64,000 nucleotides of DNA from Gemmatimonadota bacterium (GCA_016712265.1 JADJRJ010000031.1:744001-808000); one strand, 5' to 3'. Shown: positions 34,728-45,670, counted from the stretch's first letter. Notes: generated by a model from the letters alone, not told the origin. Numbers and translations: made by a program.

Positions 34728-34756
34728 TTGAGGCCGAGGTGTCGCCCGCGCATCTT
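34728..34756 (+). promoter_or_regulatory. Possible leaderless promoter of the GH3 gene
   Basis: TTGAGG (34728-34733), 17-base spacer, CATCTT (34751-34756), then six bases to the ATG at 34763. The spacing to the start codon equals that of the amidohydrolase promoter at 6993-7021. The -10 match is weak. Confidence 0.3.
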
Positions 34757-34762
34757 CCGGAC

Positions 34763-36553
34763 ATGATGCGCTACCGTTGCTTGTCGTTCGTCGTGCTCGC
34801 TGCCCTCGCGTGTGCGCGGGTCCCTGCCTCGGTGGGGGCGGCCGCTCCCGAGGCGGCTGCCCTGGACCCCAGGACCGCGCTGCCGCGCGCGGGCCGCGCC
34901 TGGGTGGATCGCACCATGGCCTCGCTCACCCTCCGCGAGAAGGTCGGCCAGATGGTGATGGTCTGGGTGCTCGGCGACTACACCTCCAGCGGGGACTCGA
35001 CCTACGCCGAGGTGGCCCGATGGATCACACGCGACGGCATCGGCGGGGTGAGCATGTCGTTAGGCACGCCGGTGGAGGTTGCGGCGAAGGTGAACGCCTT
35101 CCAGCGGCTCGCCAAGGTGCCCCTGCTGGTCTCATCGGACCTCGAGCCGGCCCTGGGGCGACTGGAAGGCGGCGTCTTCTCGCACTACCTCATGGACGCC
35201 GGTGGGCGACGGTCTTCCCGACGGCGATGGGGATTGCGGCCACCGGGCGCGATGAGGATTATGCGCGACGCGGCGTACATCATCGGGCGCGAGGCGCGCG
35301 CCGTCGGCATCCACATCAACTTCGCCCCCACGGTCGATGTCAACAACAATCCGGCCAACCCGGTCATCAACACCCGGTCGTTTGGTGAGGACCCGGCCCG
35401 GGTGGCACGCCTGTCGGCGCTGTTTGTCCGCGGGTCGATGGACGCCGGCACCATCGCCACGGCCAAGCACTTCCCGGGGCACGGGGACACGGAAGTGGAC
35501 TCCCACGTCGGGCTGCCGATCGTTGGGGCGGACTGGGCGCGACTGCGCGCCGTGGAGCTGGTCCCCTTCAAGGCAGCGATCGACGCGGGAGCGTCCATGG
35601 TGATGTCCGCCCACATCGCCCTCCCGGCGGTCGAAGGCGATTCGTCCACGCCGGCGACGCTCGCGCCGCGCATCATGACGGGTGTGCTGCGCGACACGCT
35701 CGGCTTTCGGGGCGTCGCCATCACCGACGCCATGACCATGGAAGGGGTGGGGAAGGGATACGGCGTGGCCGAGAGCTCCGTGCTCGCGGTCAAGGCCGGA
35801 TCGGACATCCTGCTCAAGCCCAGCGACCCCACGAAGGCCATCGACGCGGTGGTGGCGGCGGTGGAGCGCGGCGAGATCTCGCGGGAACGCATTGACGCCT
35901 CGGTGCGACGCGTGCTGGAACTCAAGGCGCGCAGTGGCGTGGCCTTCCACCCGTTCGTTTCGCTGGACACCCTGCGCGAGGTCGTTGGAGCGACGGCGCA
36001 TCGCGCGAAGGCCGCCGAGATCGCCCAGCGCTCGATCACCCTGCTCCGGGACCGGGACACCCTCGTGCCCATGGCGAGCCGCGGGACCCTGGTGATCCAG
36101 TACATGCCGGAGACCGAGTTGCGCGCCGGCCGGGTCTTCAGCGCGGCCATGCGCGCGGGAGACACCTCCGTGCGCGTGATAAAGATCTCGCCAGCCACGA
36201 CCCAGCCGCAGCTGGACGCCATGGCCCCCGCGATCCGCCGGGCCGAGCGTGTGGTGCTCGCCGCCTATGTGCGTCGCATCGAAGGGGAGGGCCGCCCGGC
36301 GATCCCGGCGGCCATCGCCACCTGGATGGCATCCCTCCCCGCCATGAATGCGCGTACCGCCATGGTCGCGCTCGGGAATCCGTACCTCATCCGGCAGGTG
36401 CCGACGGTCGGGACGTACCTGGTGACCTACAGTGTCGGCGACGCCTCGGAGCGGGGGGCCGCGCAGGCGCTGCGAGGCCGTTCCCCGATCACCGGGGTGT
36501 CCCCGGTCTCGTTGCCCGGGTTTTTCGCGCGAGGCGACGGGCTCCGTCGTTAG
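34763..36553 (+). CDS. Secreted glycoside hydrolase family 3 (beta-N-acetylglucosaminidase/beta-glucosidase)
   Basis: About 596 residues. A signal peptide (MMRYRCLSFVVLAALACARV, possibly a lipoprotein with Cys17) is followed by the GH3 barrel: TLREKVGQMVMV, GIHINFAPTVDVNNNP, NTRSFGEDPARVA, TAKHFPGHGDTEVDSHVGLP (the KHF..GHGDT..DSH catalytic loop typical of NagZ-like enzymes) and GVAITDAMTMEGV with the nucleophile Asp. A C-terminal alpha/beta domain follows. Between about 35205 and 35263 the conserved FPTAMGIAATG is readable only one frame over, so the given translation is wrong for some 20 residues there. Substrate could be peptidoglycan or chitin fragments. Confidence 0.88.
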   Translation: MMRYRCLSFVVLAALACARVPASVGAAAPEAAALDPRTALPRAGRAWVDRTMASLTLREKVGQMVMVWVLGDYTSSGDSTYAEVARWITRDGIGGVSMSLGTPVEVAAKVNAFQRLAKVPLLVSSDLEPALGRLEGGVFSHYLMDAGGRRSSRRRWGLRPPGAMRIMRDAAYIIGREARAVGIHINFAPTVDVNNNPANPVINTRSFGEDPARVARLSALFVRGSMDAGTIATAKHFPGHGDTEVDSHVGLPIVGADWARLRAVELVPFKAAIDAGASMVMSAHIALPAVEGDSSTPATLAPRIMTGVLRDTLGFRGVAITDAMTMEGVGKGYGVAESSVLAVKAGSDILLKPSDPTKAIDAVVAAVERGEISRERIDASVRRVLELKARSGVAFHPFVSLDTLREVVGATAHRAKAAEIAQRSITLLRDRDTLVPMASRGTLVIQYMPETELRAGRVFSAAMRAGDTSVRVIKISPATTQPQLDAMAPAIRRAERVVLAAYVRRIEGEGRPAIPAAIATWMASLPAMNARTAMVALGNPYLIRQVPTVGTYLVTYSVGDASERGAAQALRGRSPITGVSPVSLPGFFARGDGLRR

Positions 36554-36806
36554 GCGCCTGTCGGTTCGGAGGCTCGCCGGCGGGTAGCGACGGGCCGCGG
36601 GCGGACGGCGCCGAGCGCGGCCAACCGCAAGGCACCGCGGGCCACCAGCGCCGGACTCCAGCCGCTCCGGGCACCCGGGTCACGGTGACGACTGTCGGAC
36701 CGGCGAGGCGGCGGAAACGGCTCGTATTCCGGGAGTCCCCGCCGTGGCGGTAGCTTTCCGCGTATCGCGCGGCGCGTATCCCGGCCGCACCACCACAATG
36801 GCTCCC

Positions 36807-39800
36807 ATGAAACGACACGTTCTCCTGCTGGCGACCCTCGCGTCGTTGGTCCAGGCGCAGGGCCCGGCGGCTCCGCCGGCGACCACGCTTCCCGCTCAAG
36901 ACGGCGCGCACCCATTCCCTTCACGACCACGAAGGGGACGTGGATCTCGCTGGACGTGTCGCCGGATGGACAGACGATCGTCTTCGACATGCTTGGCGAC
37001 CTCTACACCCTCCCGGTTGGCGGCGGGACCGCGACGCGCCTGACGAATGGCCTCGCCTACGACGCCCAACCGCGCTTTTCCCCGGATGGCAAGCGCATCG
37101 TGTTCGTCTCTGACCGTTCGGGCGGCGACAACGTCTGGATGATGTCGCTCGACGGCAAGGACACCGTGCAGGTGACCAAGGGGAATACCTCGGAGTATGT
37201 GTCGCCCGAGTTCGCCCCGGACGGCAAGTACATCGTCGTGTCGCGGGCCACGGGCCAGTTCGGGACGGCGAAGTTGTGGATGTACCACGTCGACGGGGGC
37301 AACGGGGTCGCGCTCGGGACCGCGGGTCCGCAAGTCAAGCAGCTCGGCGCCGCCTTCGGCAACGACGGGCGCTACGTGTGGTATGCGCAACGCTTCGGTG
37401 ACTGGACGTACAACTCGTTAGGTCCCCAGTACCAGCTCGGGGTCTACGATCGCGAGACCGGCAAGTCGTCGACGATGTCCACGCGTCAGGGGTCGGCCTT
37501 CCGTCCCACCCTCTCGCCCGACGGCAAGCACCTCGTCTTCGCCTCGCGTCACGAGATCAAGACGGGGCTGCGCATCCGGAACCTGGAGACGCAGGCCGAG
37601 GATTGGCTGGCCTTTCCCGTGCAACGCGACGACATCGAGTCGCGTGCGCCGCTCGATGCCTATCCCGGATTCTCCTTCACTCCGGATTCGCGTGCGGTGA
37701 TCGTGACCTACGGCGGCGAGATCTGGCGCGTCCCGGTCGACAAGTCTGCCCCGACGAAGATCCCGTTCAGTGCGAAGGTGGACCTGGAGCTGGGCCCCGA
37801 GGTCAAGTTCTCCTATCGCGTCGACACGTCCGCGACGCTGACGGCCAAGCAGGTGCGTGACCTCTCGCCATCGCCGGACGGTCGCCAGCTGGCCTTCTCC
37901 GCCCTCGATCGCGTGTACGTGATGGACTGGCCGAATGGCACGCCGCGTCGGGTGTCGAATGCCGACGTGGGTGAGTTCGGGCCGACCTGGTCCCCCGACG
38001 GGAGATCGTTGGCCTGGACGACCTGGAACGACGTGACGGGCGGGGACATCGTCCGTGCGTCACAAAACGGCAGCAGCTGGACGACGCAGACGATCACGAT
38101 GGCGCGCGGGCTGTATTCCGACCTCGCGTGGTCGCCACGGGGCGACCGGATCGTGGCCACGCGTGCCGCGGCGCCGGGAGCTGCAGGAAGCCGGGGGCGC
38201 CTTCTGGGGCGCGACGGCGGCCGACCTCGTTTGGGTGCCGGCCACCGGGGCACCGCGACCCTCATCATGCCATCGGGTGGGACCGGGAACATGCACTTCA
38301 CGACGGACCCCGACCGCATCTTTGCTTATAGCGGCCGTGACGGCCTCGTCTCGTTCCGCTGGGACGGCACCGACCAGAAGTCGCACCTGAAGGTCACCGG
38401 GCCAATGCCCCCGGGGTTCGGTGGGCAGCTGACCCTCGATGGACAAATGGTCAAGAACATGTCGCGCAGTTGGCTGGGTGGCCGCGCCGCGCGCCCCATG
38501 TGGGGGGACGAGAACTTCCAGACGCACCTTGGCGACGATACCGAGCCTGCTCCCCCGTCCGCACCACCGGCCTCCCTGGTGATGATGGCGCCGCGCGGCG
38601 ACCAGGCCCTCGCCCTGGTCGGGATGGACATGTACACGATCACGGTGCCGCAGGTGGGGGCGACCCCGCCGACGGTAAGTGTCGCCGCTCCTGCGAGTGC
38701 GGCGGTCCCGGTGCGCAAGCTCAACGAGGTCGGCGGCGAGTTCCCGAACTGGTCGCGTGACGGACGTCGCGTGATGTGGGCGCTCGGGAACGCGGTATGG
38801 ACCTACGACCTCGATCGGGCGAAGGTCGTCGAGGACTCCCTCAAGGCGGACGCCCGCGTCAAGGCGGCGGCGCCGAAGGACACCACCAAGCGGGACTCGA
38901 CGGCGGCGAAGAAGGAGACCCCGGGGTACAAGCCGAGCGAGGTGCGGGTGGCGGTGACCGCGCCGCGCGACATCCCGCGCGGGGTGGTCGTGTTGCGCGG
39001 TGGACGCGCCATCACGATGAAGGGGAAGGAGATCATCGCCAACGCCGACATCGTGGTCCGCGACAATCGCATCGAGGCGATCGGCCCGCGCGGACGGGTG
39101 CGCATCCCGGCCGGGGCACGCACGATCGACGTGAGCGGCAAGACCATCACTCCAGGGTCTGTCGACACGCACTACCATCCGCAGTGGCTCACGCCACAGA
39201 TCCACAATACGCAAACGTGGCAATACCTCACCACGCTGGCGTACGGCACGACGACGACTCGCGACCCGCAGACCGCCGTGACCGACTTCCTGACGTATGG
39301 CGACCGCGTGGAGACGGGCGAGATGGTCGGCCCGCGCATCTACACGACGGGCCCCGGCGTCTTCCTCGGAGAGGCCATCCGCGACTCCGCGCACGCCGTG
39401 CAGGTGCTCAAGCGGTACGCCGACTACTACAAGACCGGCACCCTCAAGATGTACATGACCGGGAACCGGCAGCAGCGGCAGTGGGTGATCATGGCCGCCA
39501 AGCAGCTGGGGATCATGCCGACCACCGAGGGCGGCCTCGACCACAAGCTCGACATCACGCACGGCCTCGATGGCTACCCGGGGATCGAGCACACCCTGCC
39601 GATCACCCCCAAGTACGACGACGTCTTCGAGTGGTACAAGGGCACGCAGACGCTGAACTCGCCGACGCTCATCGTCGCCTACGGCGGGCCGTTCGGCGAG
39701 AACTACTGGTACACCAACGAGGACCTGGTCAACGATGCGAAGCTGAAGCGATTCACGCATCCGGTGGACTTTGACGGCAAGGTCCGGCGCCGGGGGAGTG

Positions 39801-40267
39801 GTGGCGGTGGAAGCCCCGGGCCTGGTGGGTGGTTCCTCAAGGAGGAGTACTCGTTCTTCCAGCACGCGCAGGACGTGGCGAAGACCGTCGCGGCCGGCGG
39901 TCGCATCGGCGCCGGTTCGCACGGCCAGCTCCAGGGGCTCGGGATGCACTGGGAGATCTGGATGCTGCAGAGTGGCGGGTTGTCGACCCACGACGCGCTG
40001 CGCGTCGCGACCATCTTTGGAGCCGAGGGGATCGGGATGGGGCAGGACATCGGCTCGCTCGAAGCCGGGAAGATGGCCGACCTGCTCGTCCTCGATCGCG
40101 ACCCGCTGGTCAACATTCGCAACACCAACTCGATCGCGCGGGTGATGGTGAACGGCCGGTTGTACAATGCCAACACGCTCGACGAGGAATGGCCCCGCGT
40201 GCGGAAGCTGCCGCCGATGCCGTGGGCGAACCAGGCTCCGTCGGCGGTGCCGGCCGGGCTGCGCTGA
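36807..40267 (+). CDS. Secreted PD40 beta-propeller amidohydrolase, with apparent frameshifts
   Basis: About 1,150 residues. The signal peptide (MKRHVLLLATLASLVQAQ) at 36807 is out of frame with the rest: a one-base change near 36905 is needed to join it to LDVSPDGQTIVFDMLGDLY. TolB-like PD40 repeats fill the first 680 residues (FSPDGKRIVFVSDRSGGDN, WSPDGRSLAWTTWND). The C-terminal 400 residues are an amidohydrolase with DTHYHPQW metal ligands and the closing GSLEAGKMADLLVLDRDPL. A second local shift, 38168-38252, hides RELQEAGGAFWGATAADLVW. The same architecture occurs in imidazolonepropionase-like secreted hydrolases of this phylum; substrate unknown. Confidence 0.85.
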
Positions 40268-40291
40268 TCAGCCAAGACGGTAGGTGGTGGT

Positions 40292-40327
40292 CATCACGGG
40301 TCGCGCGAGCGGCCCGTGATGCGTTTT
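40292..40327 (+). terminator. Rho-independent terminator after PD40-amidohydrolase
   Basis: CATCACGGG (40292-40300) and CCCGTGATG (40313-40321) form a perfect 9-bp stem, with further pairing in the 12-base loop, followed by CGTTTT. It starts 25 bases after the stop and lies upstream of the first LVIVD gene. Confidence 0.75.
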
Positions 40328-40405
40328 CGGACGTTGCTTCGGGCCTCGGTCCGGGCGAGTTTCAGATGGTTGGTGCGACGCAGACCCTTCGACGTGAGAC
40401 CTGAT

Positions 40406-42415
40406 ATGCATAGTTCGGCCTGGCGGCTTCTTCCCTTCCTCCTTGGGGCCGGTGCCCTGGGGGCCCAGCAGGGACCGCGGATCGTGGTGACGCCCACCAA
40501 TCCCCGGATGGTGGCCAAGGACACCCTGCGGCTGTCGGCCCGCCTGCTGGATGCGACCGGTCAGCCCGTGCCTAACGCGAGGATCCGCTACTTCGCCGGT
40601 GGCGCCGGATTCGAGGCGGCGGTGGACTCAACGGGGCTCGTGACGTCCGGGGCCGTGGGCAAGTTCCCGGTCACGGTGTCGGCATTGGTACCCGGCAGCC
40701 GGCCGGTGACGGCGCGCGTCGAGGTGCAGATGGTGGCGGGTCCGGCGGCGCGGGTGGCGATCACGCCGCGTCCGGCGCGCATGCTGGCGGGGCAGCGCCT
40801 GCAACTGCAGGCCGCGGCACGTTCCGCGGACGGGGACTCCGCCACCGAGCGCGTGAGCTGGCGGTCCTCAGCGCCGAGTGTCGTGCGGATTGACGAGCGC
40901 GGCATCGCCACGGCAGTCGCGCCGGGTCGGGCGACTGTGACCGCGGTGGCCGGGGCAGCCACGAGTACGCTGGACCTCGCGGTGGTGAGCGCCACGGGCG
41001 CGACCGTCGCCCTCACGCCGTCGTCGGCGACCGCGCGGCAAGGCGACGTGTTGCGATTTGGCGTGCAGGTCAAGAACGCAGCCGGGCGCGTGATCGACGG
41101 ATTGGTCCCGAGCTGGACGATGGCCCCTGGTCGGGGCGAGATCAACAGTGACGGATCGTTTGTCGGATTCGAACCCGGGTCGTATCTGGTGACAGCCAAC
41201 CTGGGCCGGGTCAGCGGGGACGTCTCCGTGAACCTCACGGACCGCAACGTCCGGCGAAAGACCACCGTCGTAGGCTCGGTGCTGCGCACCGCGTTCGTGA
41301 CCTCGGAAGTCTGGGTCCACCCCAACGGCAAGGTGGCGTACCTCGGCACGCACGCTGGCGGCGACCGCTTCTATACGATCGACATCTCGAACCCCTCGGC
41401 GCCGGCGATCGTGGACTCGGTGGTGGACAACTTCCGGATCGTCAACGACATCATGACCGACGAGAAAGGGGAAGTCCTGGTGTTCACCCGCGAGGGGGCC
41501 GACAACCGCCGCAACGGGATCGTGGTGATGACCCTCGAGGATCCCCTGCGGCCGAAGAAGGTGGGTGAGTTCACCGATGGTGTGACGTCCGGCGTCCACT
41601 CGGCATTCATCTACACCGACCCGAAGCACGGGCGCCACGCCTACATCACGAATGACGGCACCGGCGCCGTGCACATGATCAACATCGACGATCCCGCGAA
41701 GCCGCGGGAGGTCGCCCAGTGGAAGACCCCCCGCCCGGGGAACAGCGATGTTGGGCGCACGCTGCATGACGTGGACGTGCAGGACGGGCTGCTCTACGGC
41801 AGCTGGTGGAACGATGGCCTGATCATCCTGGATGTCGGCAACGGGATCAAGGGCGGCACGCCGTCCAAGCCCGTGCTCGTGTCGCAGTTCAAGTACGACC
41901 TCGACGCGCTGTACAAGACGCGCGTGGAGACCGAGGCCGGGGCCGGCTACATCCGCGGGACGCACACCGCCTGGCGGCACCGCAACTATGTCTTTATTGC
42001 TGACGAGGTGTTCGACCCCGTGGAAGTCCAGAACGCGCTGGGCGACAAGGTCGGGCGCGCGTACGGGCGGCTGCAGGTGGTCGACGTGAGCGACATCATG
42101 AACCCGAAGAGCGTGGCCTACTACGAGCCGGAGTTCGGCGGGGTGCACAACATCTGGGCAGCTGGCGACACGCTCTACATGGGGGCCTACAACTCGGGGT
42201 TCCACGCCTTCGACGTGTCCGGTGAGCTCAAGGGTGACCTGCAGAAGCAGGGGCGCGAGATCTCGCACTTCCAGCCGCAGAGCCCCAAGGGGCGCGTGCC
42301 GAACGCCACGATGACCTGGGGCGTGGTCGTCAAGAACAACCTGATCTTCCTCAACGACATGAACTCCGGGCTCTGGATCGTGAAGATGGAGCCGAAGCCG
42401 ACCGTCGTTCCCTAG
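40406..42415 (+). CDS. Ig-like/LVIVD beta-propeller secreted protein, paralogue 1
   Basis: A 669-residue exported protein. The signal peptide (MHSSAWRLLPFLLGAGALGA) is followed by three Ig-like (Big_2-type) domains at about 25-110, 115-200 and 205-300, then LVIVD repeats at about 310-665 that form a propeller: VAYLGTHAGGDRFYTIDISN, AYITNDGTGAVHMINIDD, LYGSWWNDGLIILDVGNG, LWIVKMEP. LVIVD proteins are mostly surface or secreted with unknown ligands. The ATG at 40406 is chosen for the signal peptide. It is the first of three paralogues in 10 kb; the next starts 18 bases after its stop. Confidence 0.88.
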   Translation: MHSSAWRLLPFLLGAGALGAQQGPRIVVTPTNPRMVAKDTLRLSARLLDATGQPVPNARIRYFAGGAGFEAAVDSTGLVTSGAVGKFPVTVSALVPGSRPVTARVEVQMVAGPAARVAITPRPARMLAGQRLQLQAAARSADGDSATERVSWRSSAPSVVRIDERGIATAVAPGRATVTAVAGAATSTLDLAVVSATGATVALTPSSATARQGDVLRFGVQVKNAAGRVIDGLVPSWTMAPGRGEINSDGSFVGFEPGSYLVTANLGRVSGDVSVNLTDRNVRRKTTVVGSVLRTAFVTSEVWVHPNGKVAYLGTHAGGDRFYTIDISNPSAPAIVDSVVDNFRIVNDIMTDEKGEVLVFTREGADNRRNGIVVMTLEDPLRPKKVGEFTDGVTSGVHSAFIYTDPKHGRHAYITNDGTGAVHMINIDDPAKPREVAQWKTPRPGNSDVGRTLHDVDVQDGLLYGSWWNDGLIILDVGNGIKGGTPSKPVLVSQFKYDLDALYKTRVETEAGAGYIRGTHTAWRHRNYVFIADEVFDPVEVQNALGDKVGRAYGRLQVVDVSDIMNPKSVAYYEPEFGGVHNIWAAGDTLYMGAYNSGFHAFDVSGELKGDLQKQGREISHFQPQSPKGRVPNATMTWGVVVKNNLIFLNDMNSGLWIVKMEPKPTVVP

Positions 42416-42433
42416 TCACCCACGTCCTGATCC

Positions 42434-44413
42434 ATGCTCCTGCCCTTCCTGTTCCTTCAAGTCGCGGCGACGTCTCCCGTCGCGCGTGTCGTGGTCACCC
42501 CGGCGAAGCCGGAGATGATCGCGGGGGACACCCTCCGCCTGCGCGCCCAGGCGCTGGATGCCTCGGGGCAGCTGGTGCCTAACGCGCGCATCCGTTTCCA
42601 GGCCGATGGCGGAGACTTCGAGGCGGAGGTGGACTCGGTCGGGCTTGTCCGATCCGGAGCCACGGGGACGATCCCCGTTGTTGTCGTGGCGACCGTCCCA
42701 GGCGCGCGGCCTGTAGTGACGCGGGTCGACGTCCGCATGATGCCGGGCCCCGCTGTCCGCGTGGTCCCATCGCAGGGAGCCCTGCGGCTGGCCGTGGGGC
42801 AATCGTTTCACCTCACGGCGAAGGCCTTCAGCGCGACCAACGACGAGCGGCAGGACGCGGTCACCTGGCGGGCGAGTGGCGCGGCGGCCACCATCGATGC
42901 GGCCGGGATGGTGCGTGGGGTGCGCCCGGGAAGGACTCGAGTCACGGCCCAGGTGGGCGCCGTCGCACGCGCCGTCGAGGTCGAGGTGGTGCCCCAGCGC
43001 GTCGCACGGCTGGACGTTACGCCCGGCCGGGTCGACGCCCGGCAGGGAGATGCGATCCGCCTGCAGGCCGTGGCGCGTGACGGCGCGGGACGCACCATCC
43101 CGGGGCTCGCAACCAGCTGGTCGTTTGCACCAGGCCAGGGGGTCATCGACCAGCAAGGCAGCTTCGTCGCCTACGAGCCCGGGGAGTACCTCATCACGGG
43201 CTCGCAGGGAGGCCAGACCGCCCATGCCATCGTGCGCGTCGCGCCACGCGACGTGCGACGGCCCATGTCGGTCGTCGGCCGCTTGCCGCGCACGCGCTTC
43301 CGTACCGAAGAACTCTGGCTCCACCCGGACGGCAAGCACGCGTACCTGGGGAGCGGCCGGGGTGGCGACGTGATGTACGCGATTGACATCGCGAATCCCG
43401 CGGCGCCCGTCGTCACCGACTCGATCGTGACCAACACGCGGCGCGTCAACGACATCATGACGACGCCGGACGGGAAGTTCCTCGTCTTCACGCGCGAGGG
43501 GGCGAGCGACCGGAAGAACGGAATCGTGATCTGCTCGCTGGAAGATCCCAAACACCCAAAGGTCATCAGCGAGTTCACCGACGGGGTGACCTCCGGCGTG
43601 CACTCGGCTTTCATCTTTAGGCAAGAGAAGTTCGGCACGCACGTCTACCTGACGAACGACGGCACCGGGGCGCTGCACGTCATCGACATCACGGACCCGT
43701 ACAAGCCGCGTGAAGTGGGTCAGTGGAAGACCCCCAAGGCCCACGGGGATGCCGGACGGTCCCTGCACGACATCGACATCCAGGACGGGCTGCTCTACGC
43801 CTCGTGGTGGAACGACGGGCTCGTCGTGCTCGACGTCGGGAACGGGATGAAGGGGGGCTCGCCCTCCAGTCCGCAGTTGGTGACGCAGTACAAGTACGAC
43901 CTGAATGCGCTGTACCGCGACGTGGAAGCCGTGGGTGGACCCGGCTTCATCCGGGGCACCCATACGGCCTGGCGCCACAAGAACTACGTCTTCATCGCCG
44001 ACGAGGTCTTCGCGGCAAAGGAAGTGCAGGGGGCGAAGGATGCGGCCGCCTCACGGGCGTATGGCCGCCTGCAGGTGATCGACGTGAGTGACATGGCCAA
44101 CCCGAAGTCGGTGGCGTACTACGAGCCCGAGTACGGCGGCGTGCACAACGTGTGGGTGACGGGTGACACGTTGTTCATGGGCGCCTACGAGGCCGGCTTT
44201 CGCGCGTTCGACATTTCAGGCGAACTCCGCGGGGATTTGCGGGCGCAAGGACGCGAGATCGGGCACGTGAATACCGCCGACATGGACGGCAAGGTGCAGA
44301 ATGCGTCTCGGGTCTGGGGCGTGATCTACAAGAACGGGCTCGCCTGGGTGAACGACAACCAGAACGGGTTGTGGGTCATCCGCATGGAGCCGAAGCCGAA
44401 GGTCGTGCCGTAA
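42434..44413 (+). CDS. Ig-like/LVIVD beta-propeller secreted protein, paralogue 2
   Basis: A 659-residue paralogue of the preceding gene with the same order: a short hydrophobic leader (MLLPFLFLQVAATSPVA), three Ig-like domains and a C-terminal LVIVD propeller (GKHAYLGSGRGGDVMYAIDI, THVYLTNDGTGALHVIDITD, LYASWWNDGLVVLDVGNG). It is closer to paralogue 3 than to paralogue 1: both share GKFLVFTREGASDRKNGIV and a C-terminal HVNTADMDGK-type insert. It follows paralogue 1 by 18 bases, so they are cotranscribed. The leader is short for a signal peptide. Confidence 0.88.
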   Translation: MLLPFLFLQVAATSPVARVVVTPAKPEMIAGDTLRLRAQALDASGQLVPNARIRFQADGGDFEAEVDSVGLVRSGATGTIPVVVVATVPGARPVVTRVDVRMMPGPAVRVVPSQGALRLAVGQSFHLTAKAFSATNDERQDAVTWRASGAAATIDAAGMVRGVRPGRTRVTAQVGAVARAVEVEVVPQRVARLDVTPGRVDARQGDAIRLQAVARDGAGRTIPGLATSWSFAPGQGVIDQQGSFVAYEPGEYLITGSQGGQTAHAIVRVAPRDVRRPMSVVGRLPRTRFRTEELWLHPDGKHAYLGSGRGGDVMYAIDIANPAAPVVTDSIVTNTRRVNDIMTTPDGKFLVFTREGASDRKNGIVICSLEDPKHPKVISEFTDGVTSGVHSAFIFRQEKFGTHVYLTNDGTGALHVIDITDPYKPREVGQWKTPKAHGDAGRSLHDIDIQDGLLYASWWNDGLVVLDVGNGMKGGSPSSPQLVTQYKYDLNALYRDVEAVGGPGFIRGTHTAWRHKNYVFIADEVFAAKEVQGAKDAAASRAYGRLQVIDVSDMANPKSVAYYEPEYGGVHNVWVTGDTLFMGAYEAGFRAFDISGELRGDLRAQGREIGHVNTADMDGKVQNASRVWGVIYKNGLAWVNDNQNGLWVIRMEPKPKVVP

Positions 44414-44482
44414 CTGCTCCCGGCGTTCGGCATGGCAACTGGTTTCTTTCCGCCACCTACCGCGGCTCCATACAATATGATC

Positions 44483-45664
44483 ATGACACGCCGACCCTCC
44501 TTCGCCGCCGTCGCCCTCGCGCTGCTCGCCGCCTCGTCGCTCGGCGCCCAGTCAACGTCATTCACGTGGCCAACGTCGACCCCGTCGAAGGTCGGTATCA
44601 ACCCCGCCGTCCTCGACAGCCTCGACAAGGAGATCACGGCGGGGAAGTACGGCAACATTGATCGCATGGTTGTCATTCGGCGCGGTCGTCTCGTGATGGA
44701 CAAGCGGTATCCACGCGACTACGACAAGATCTACGGCGACTCGTCGCGCGCCGCTTCGTCGCTGAACAACTCGCACGACCCCACTGGGCCCTTCAACTAC
44801 TTCAATCCGTGGTGGCACCCGACGTATCGACGGGGCTCACTGCACACCCTGCAGTCTGTCTCCAAGACCGTGGCTTCAGCGGTGATCGGGGTGGCGGTCA
44901 CCCGCGGTGAATTCCCGGCACTCGACACGCCGATCCTCACCTACTGGGATACCGCCGCCGTCGCGAACCTCGACGATCGCAAGCGGCGCATCACCATCCG
45001 CCACTTGCTCACGATGACGGGCGGATTCGACTGGAACGAAAGCATTCCGTATAGCGATCCGCGCAACACGGCGGGCGCGCTCGAGGCCAGCCCGGACTGG
45101 GTCAAGTTCACCATCGACCGGCCGATGATGCGCGAGCCGGGAACACAGTTCAACTACAGCAGCGGCGAGAGCGCGTTGCTCGCGCACATCTTCTTCCGCG
45201 CCACCGGCGTCGACATCGAGGAGTACGCGGCGCGCCATCTCTTCGCGCCACTCGGCATCACCAACTGGCACTGGAAGCGCTCGACCTCAGGAGCCATCGA
45301 CACCGAGGGTGGTTTGTATCTCGAAGCGACCGACCTGGCGCGGATCTGGCAGCTGTGGCTGCAGGGCGGCCGGTGGAAGGGAACGACCGTCGTGTCGGAA
45401 CGCTGGGTGCGTGAATCCGTGACACCGCACATCGCGACCAGCACGCGCGCCGGCGCGCCGAAGTACGGGTACAAGTGGTGGCTCTACAGCAATCCGGTAC
45501 AGCCGGACGCGTTCATCTGGGCCGGGTCCGGGTTCGGTGGGCAGTTCCCGATGGCGTTTCCCGACCAGGAGATGGTGGTGGTCTTCAATGCGTGGAACAT
45601 CAGCGGCGGGCCCGGGCTTCCGCTGCGTGCGGTGCAGGAACGGCTGATCAGGGCGGCGAAGTAG
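44483..45664 (+). CDS. Secreted serine hydrolase, beta-lactamase fold
   Basis: A 393-residue exported hydrolase. The signal peptide (MTRRPSFAAVALALLAASS) ends at LGAQ. The nucleophile Ser125 with Lys128 is in QSVSKTVAS; the second motif is FNYSSGE (Tyr-Ser-Ser); GFGGQF near the end replaces the KTG/HTG motif. It belongs to the same superfamily as the gene at 9962 but to a different branch (CubicO/6-aminohexanoate-dimer-hydrolase-like). An ATG six bases upstream (44477) is the alternative start. It follows paralogue 2 on the same strand by 69 bases. Confidence 0.88.
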   Translation: MTRRPSFAAVALALLAASSLGAQSTSFTWPTSTPSKVGINPAVLDSLDKEITAGKYGNIDRMVVIRRGRLVMDKRYPRDYDKIYGDSSRAASSLNNSHDPTGPFNYFNPWWHPTYRRGSLHTLQSVSKTVASAVIGVAVTRGEFPALDTPILTYWDTAAVANLDDRKRRITIRHLLTMTGGFDWNESIPYSDPRNTAGALEASPDWVKFTIDRPMMREPGTQFNYSSGESALLAHIFFRATGVDIEEYAARHLFAPLGITNWHWKRSTSGAIDTEGGLYLEATDLARIWQLWLQGGRWKGTTVVSERWVRESVTPHIATSTRAGAPKYGYKWWLYSNPVQPDAFIWAGSGFGGQFPMAFPDQEMVVVFNAWNISGGPGLPLRAVQERLIRAAK

Positions 45665-45670
45665 GCAGGA

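Noticed and set aside
38060..39991. Long minus-strand reading frame of 643 codons
   Set aside because: Shadow of the PD40-amidohydrolase gene.
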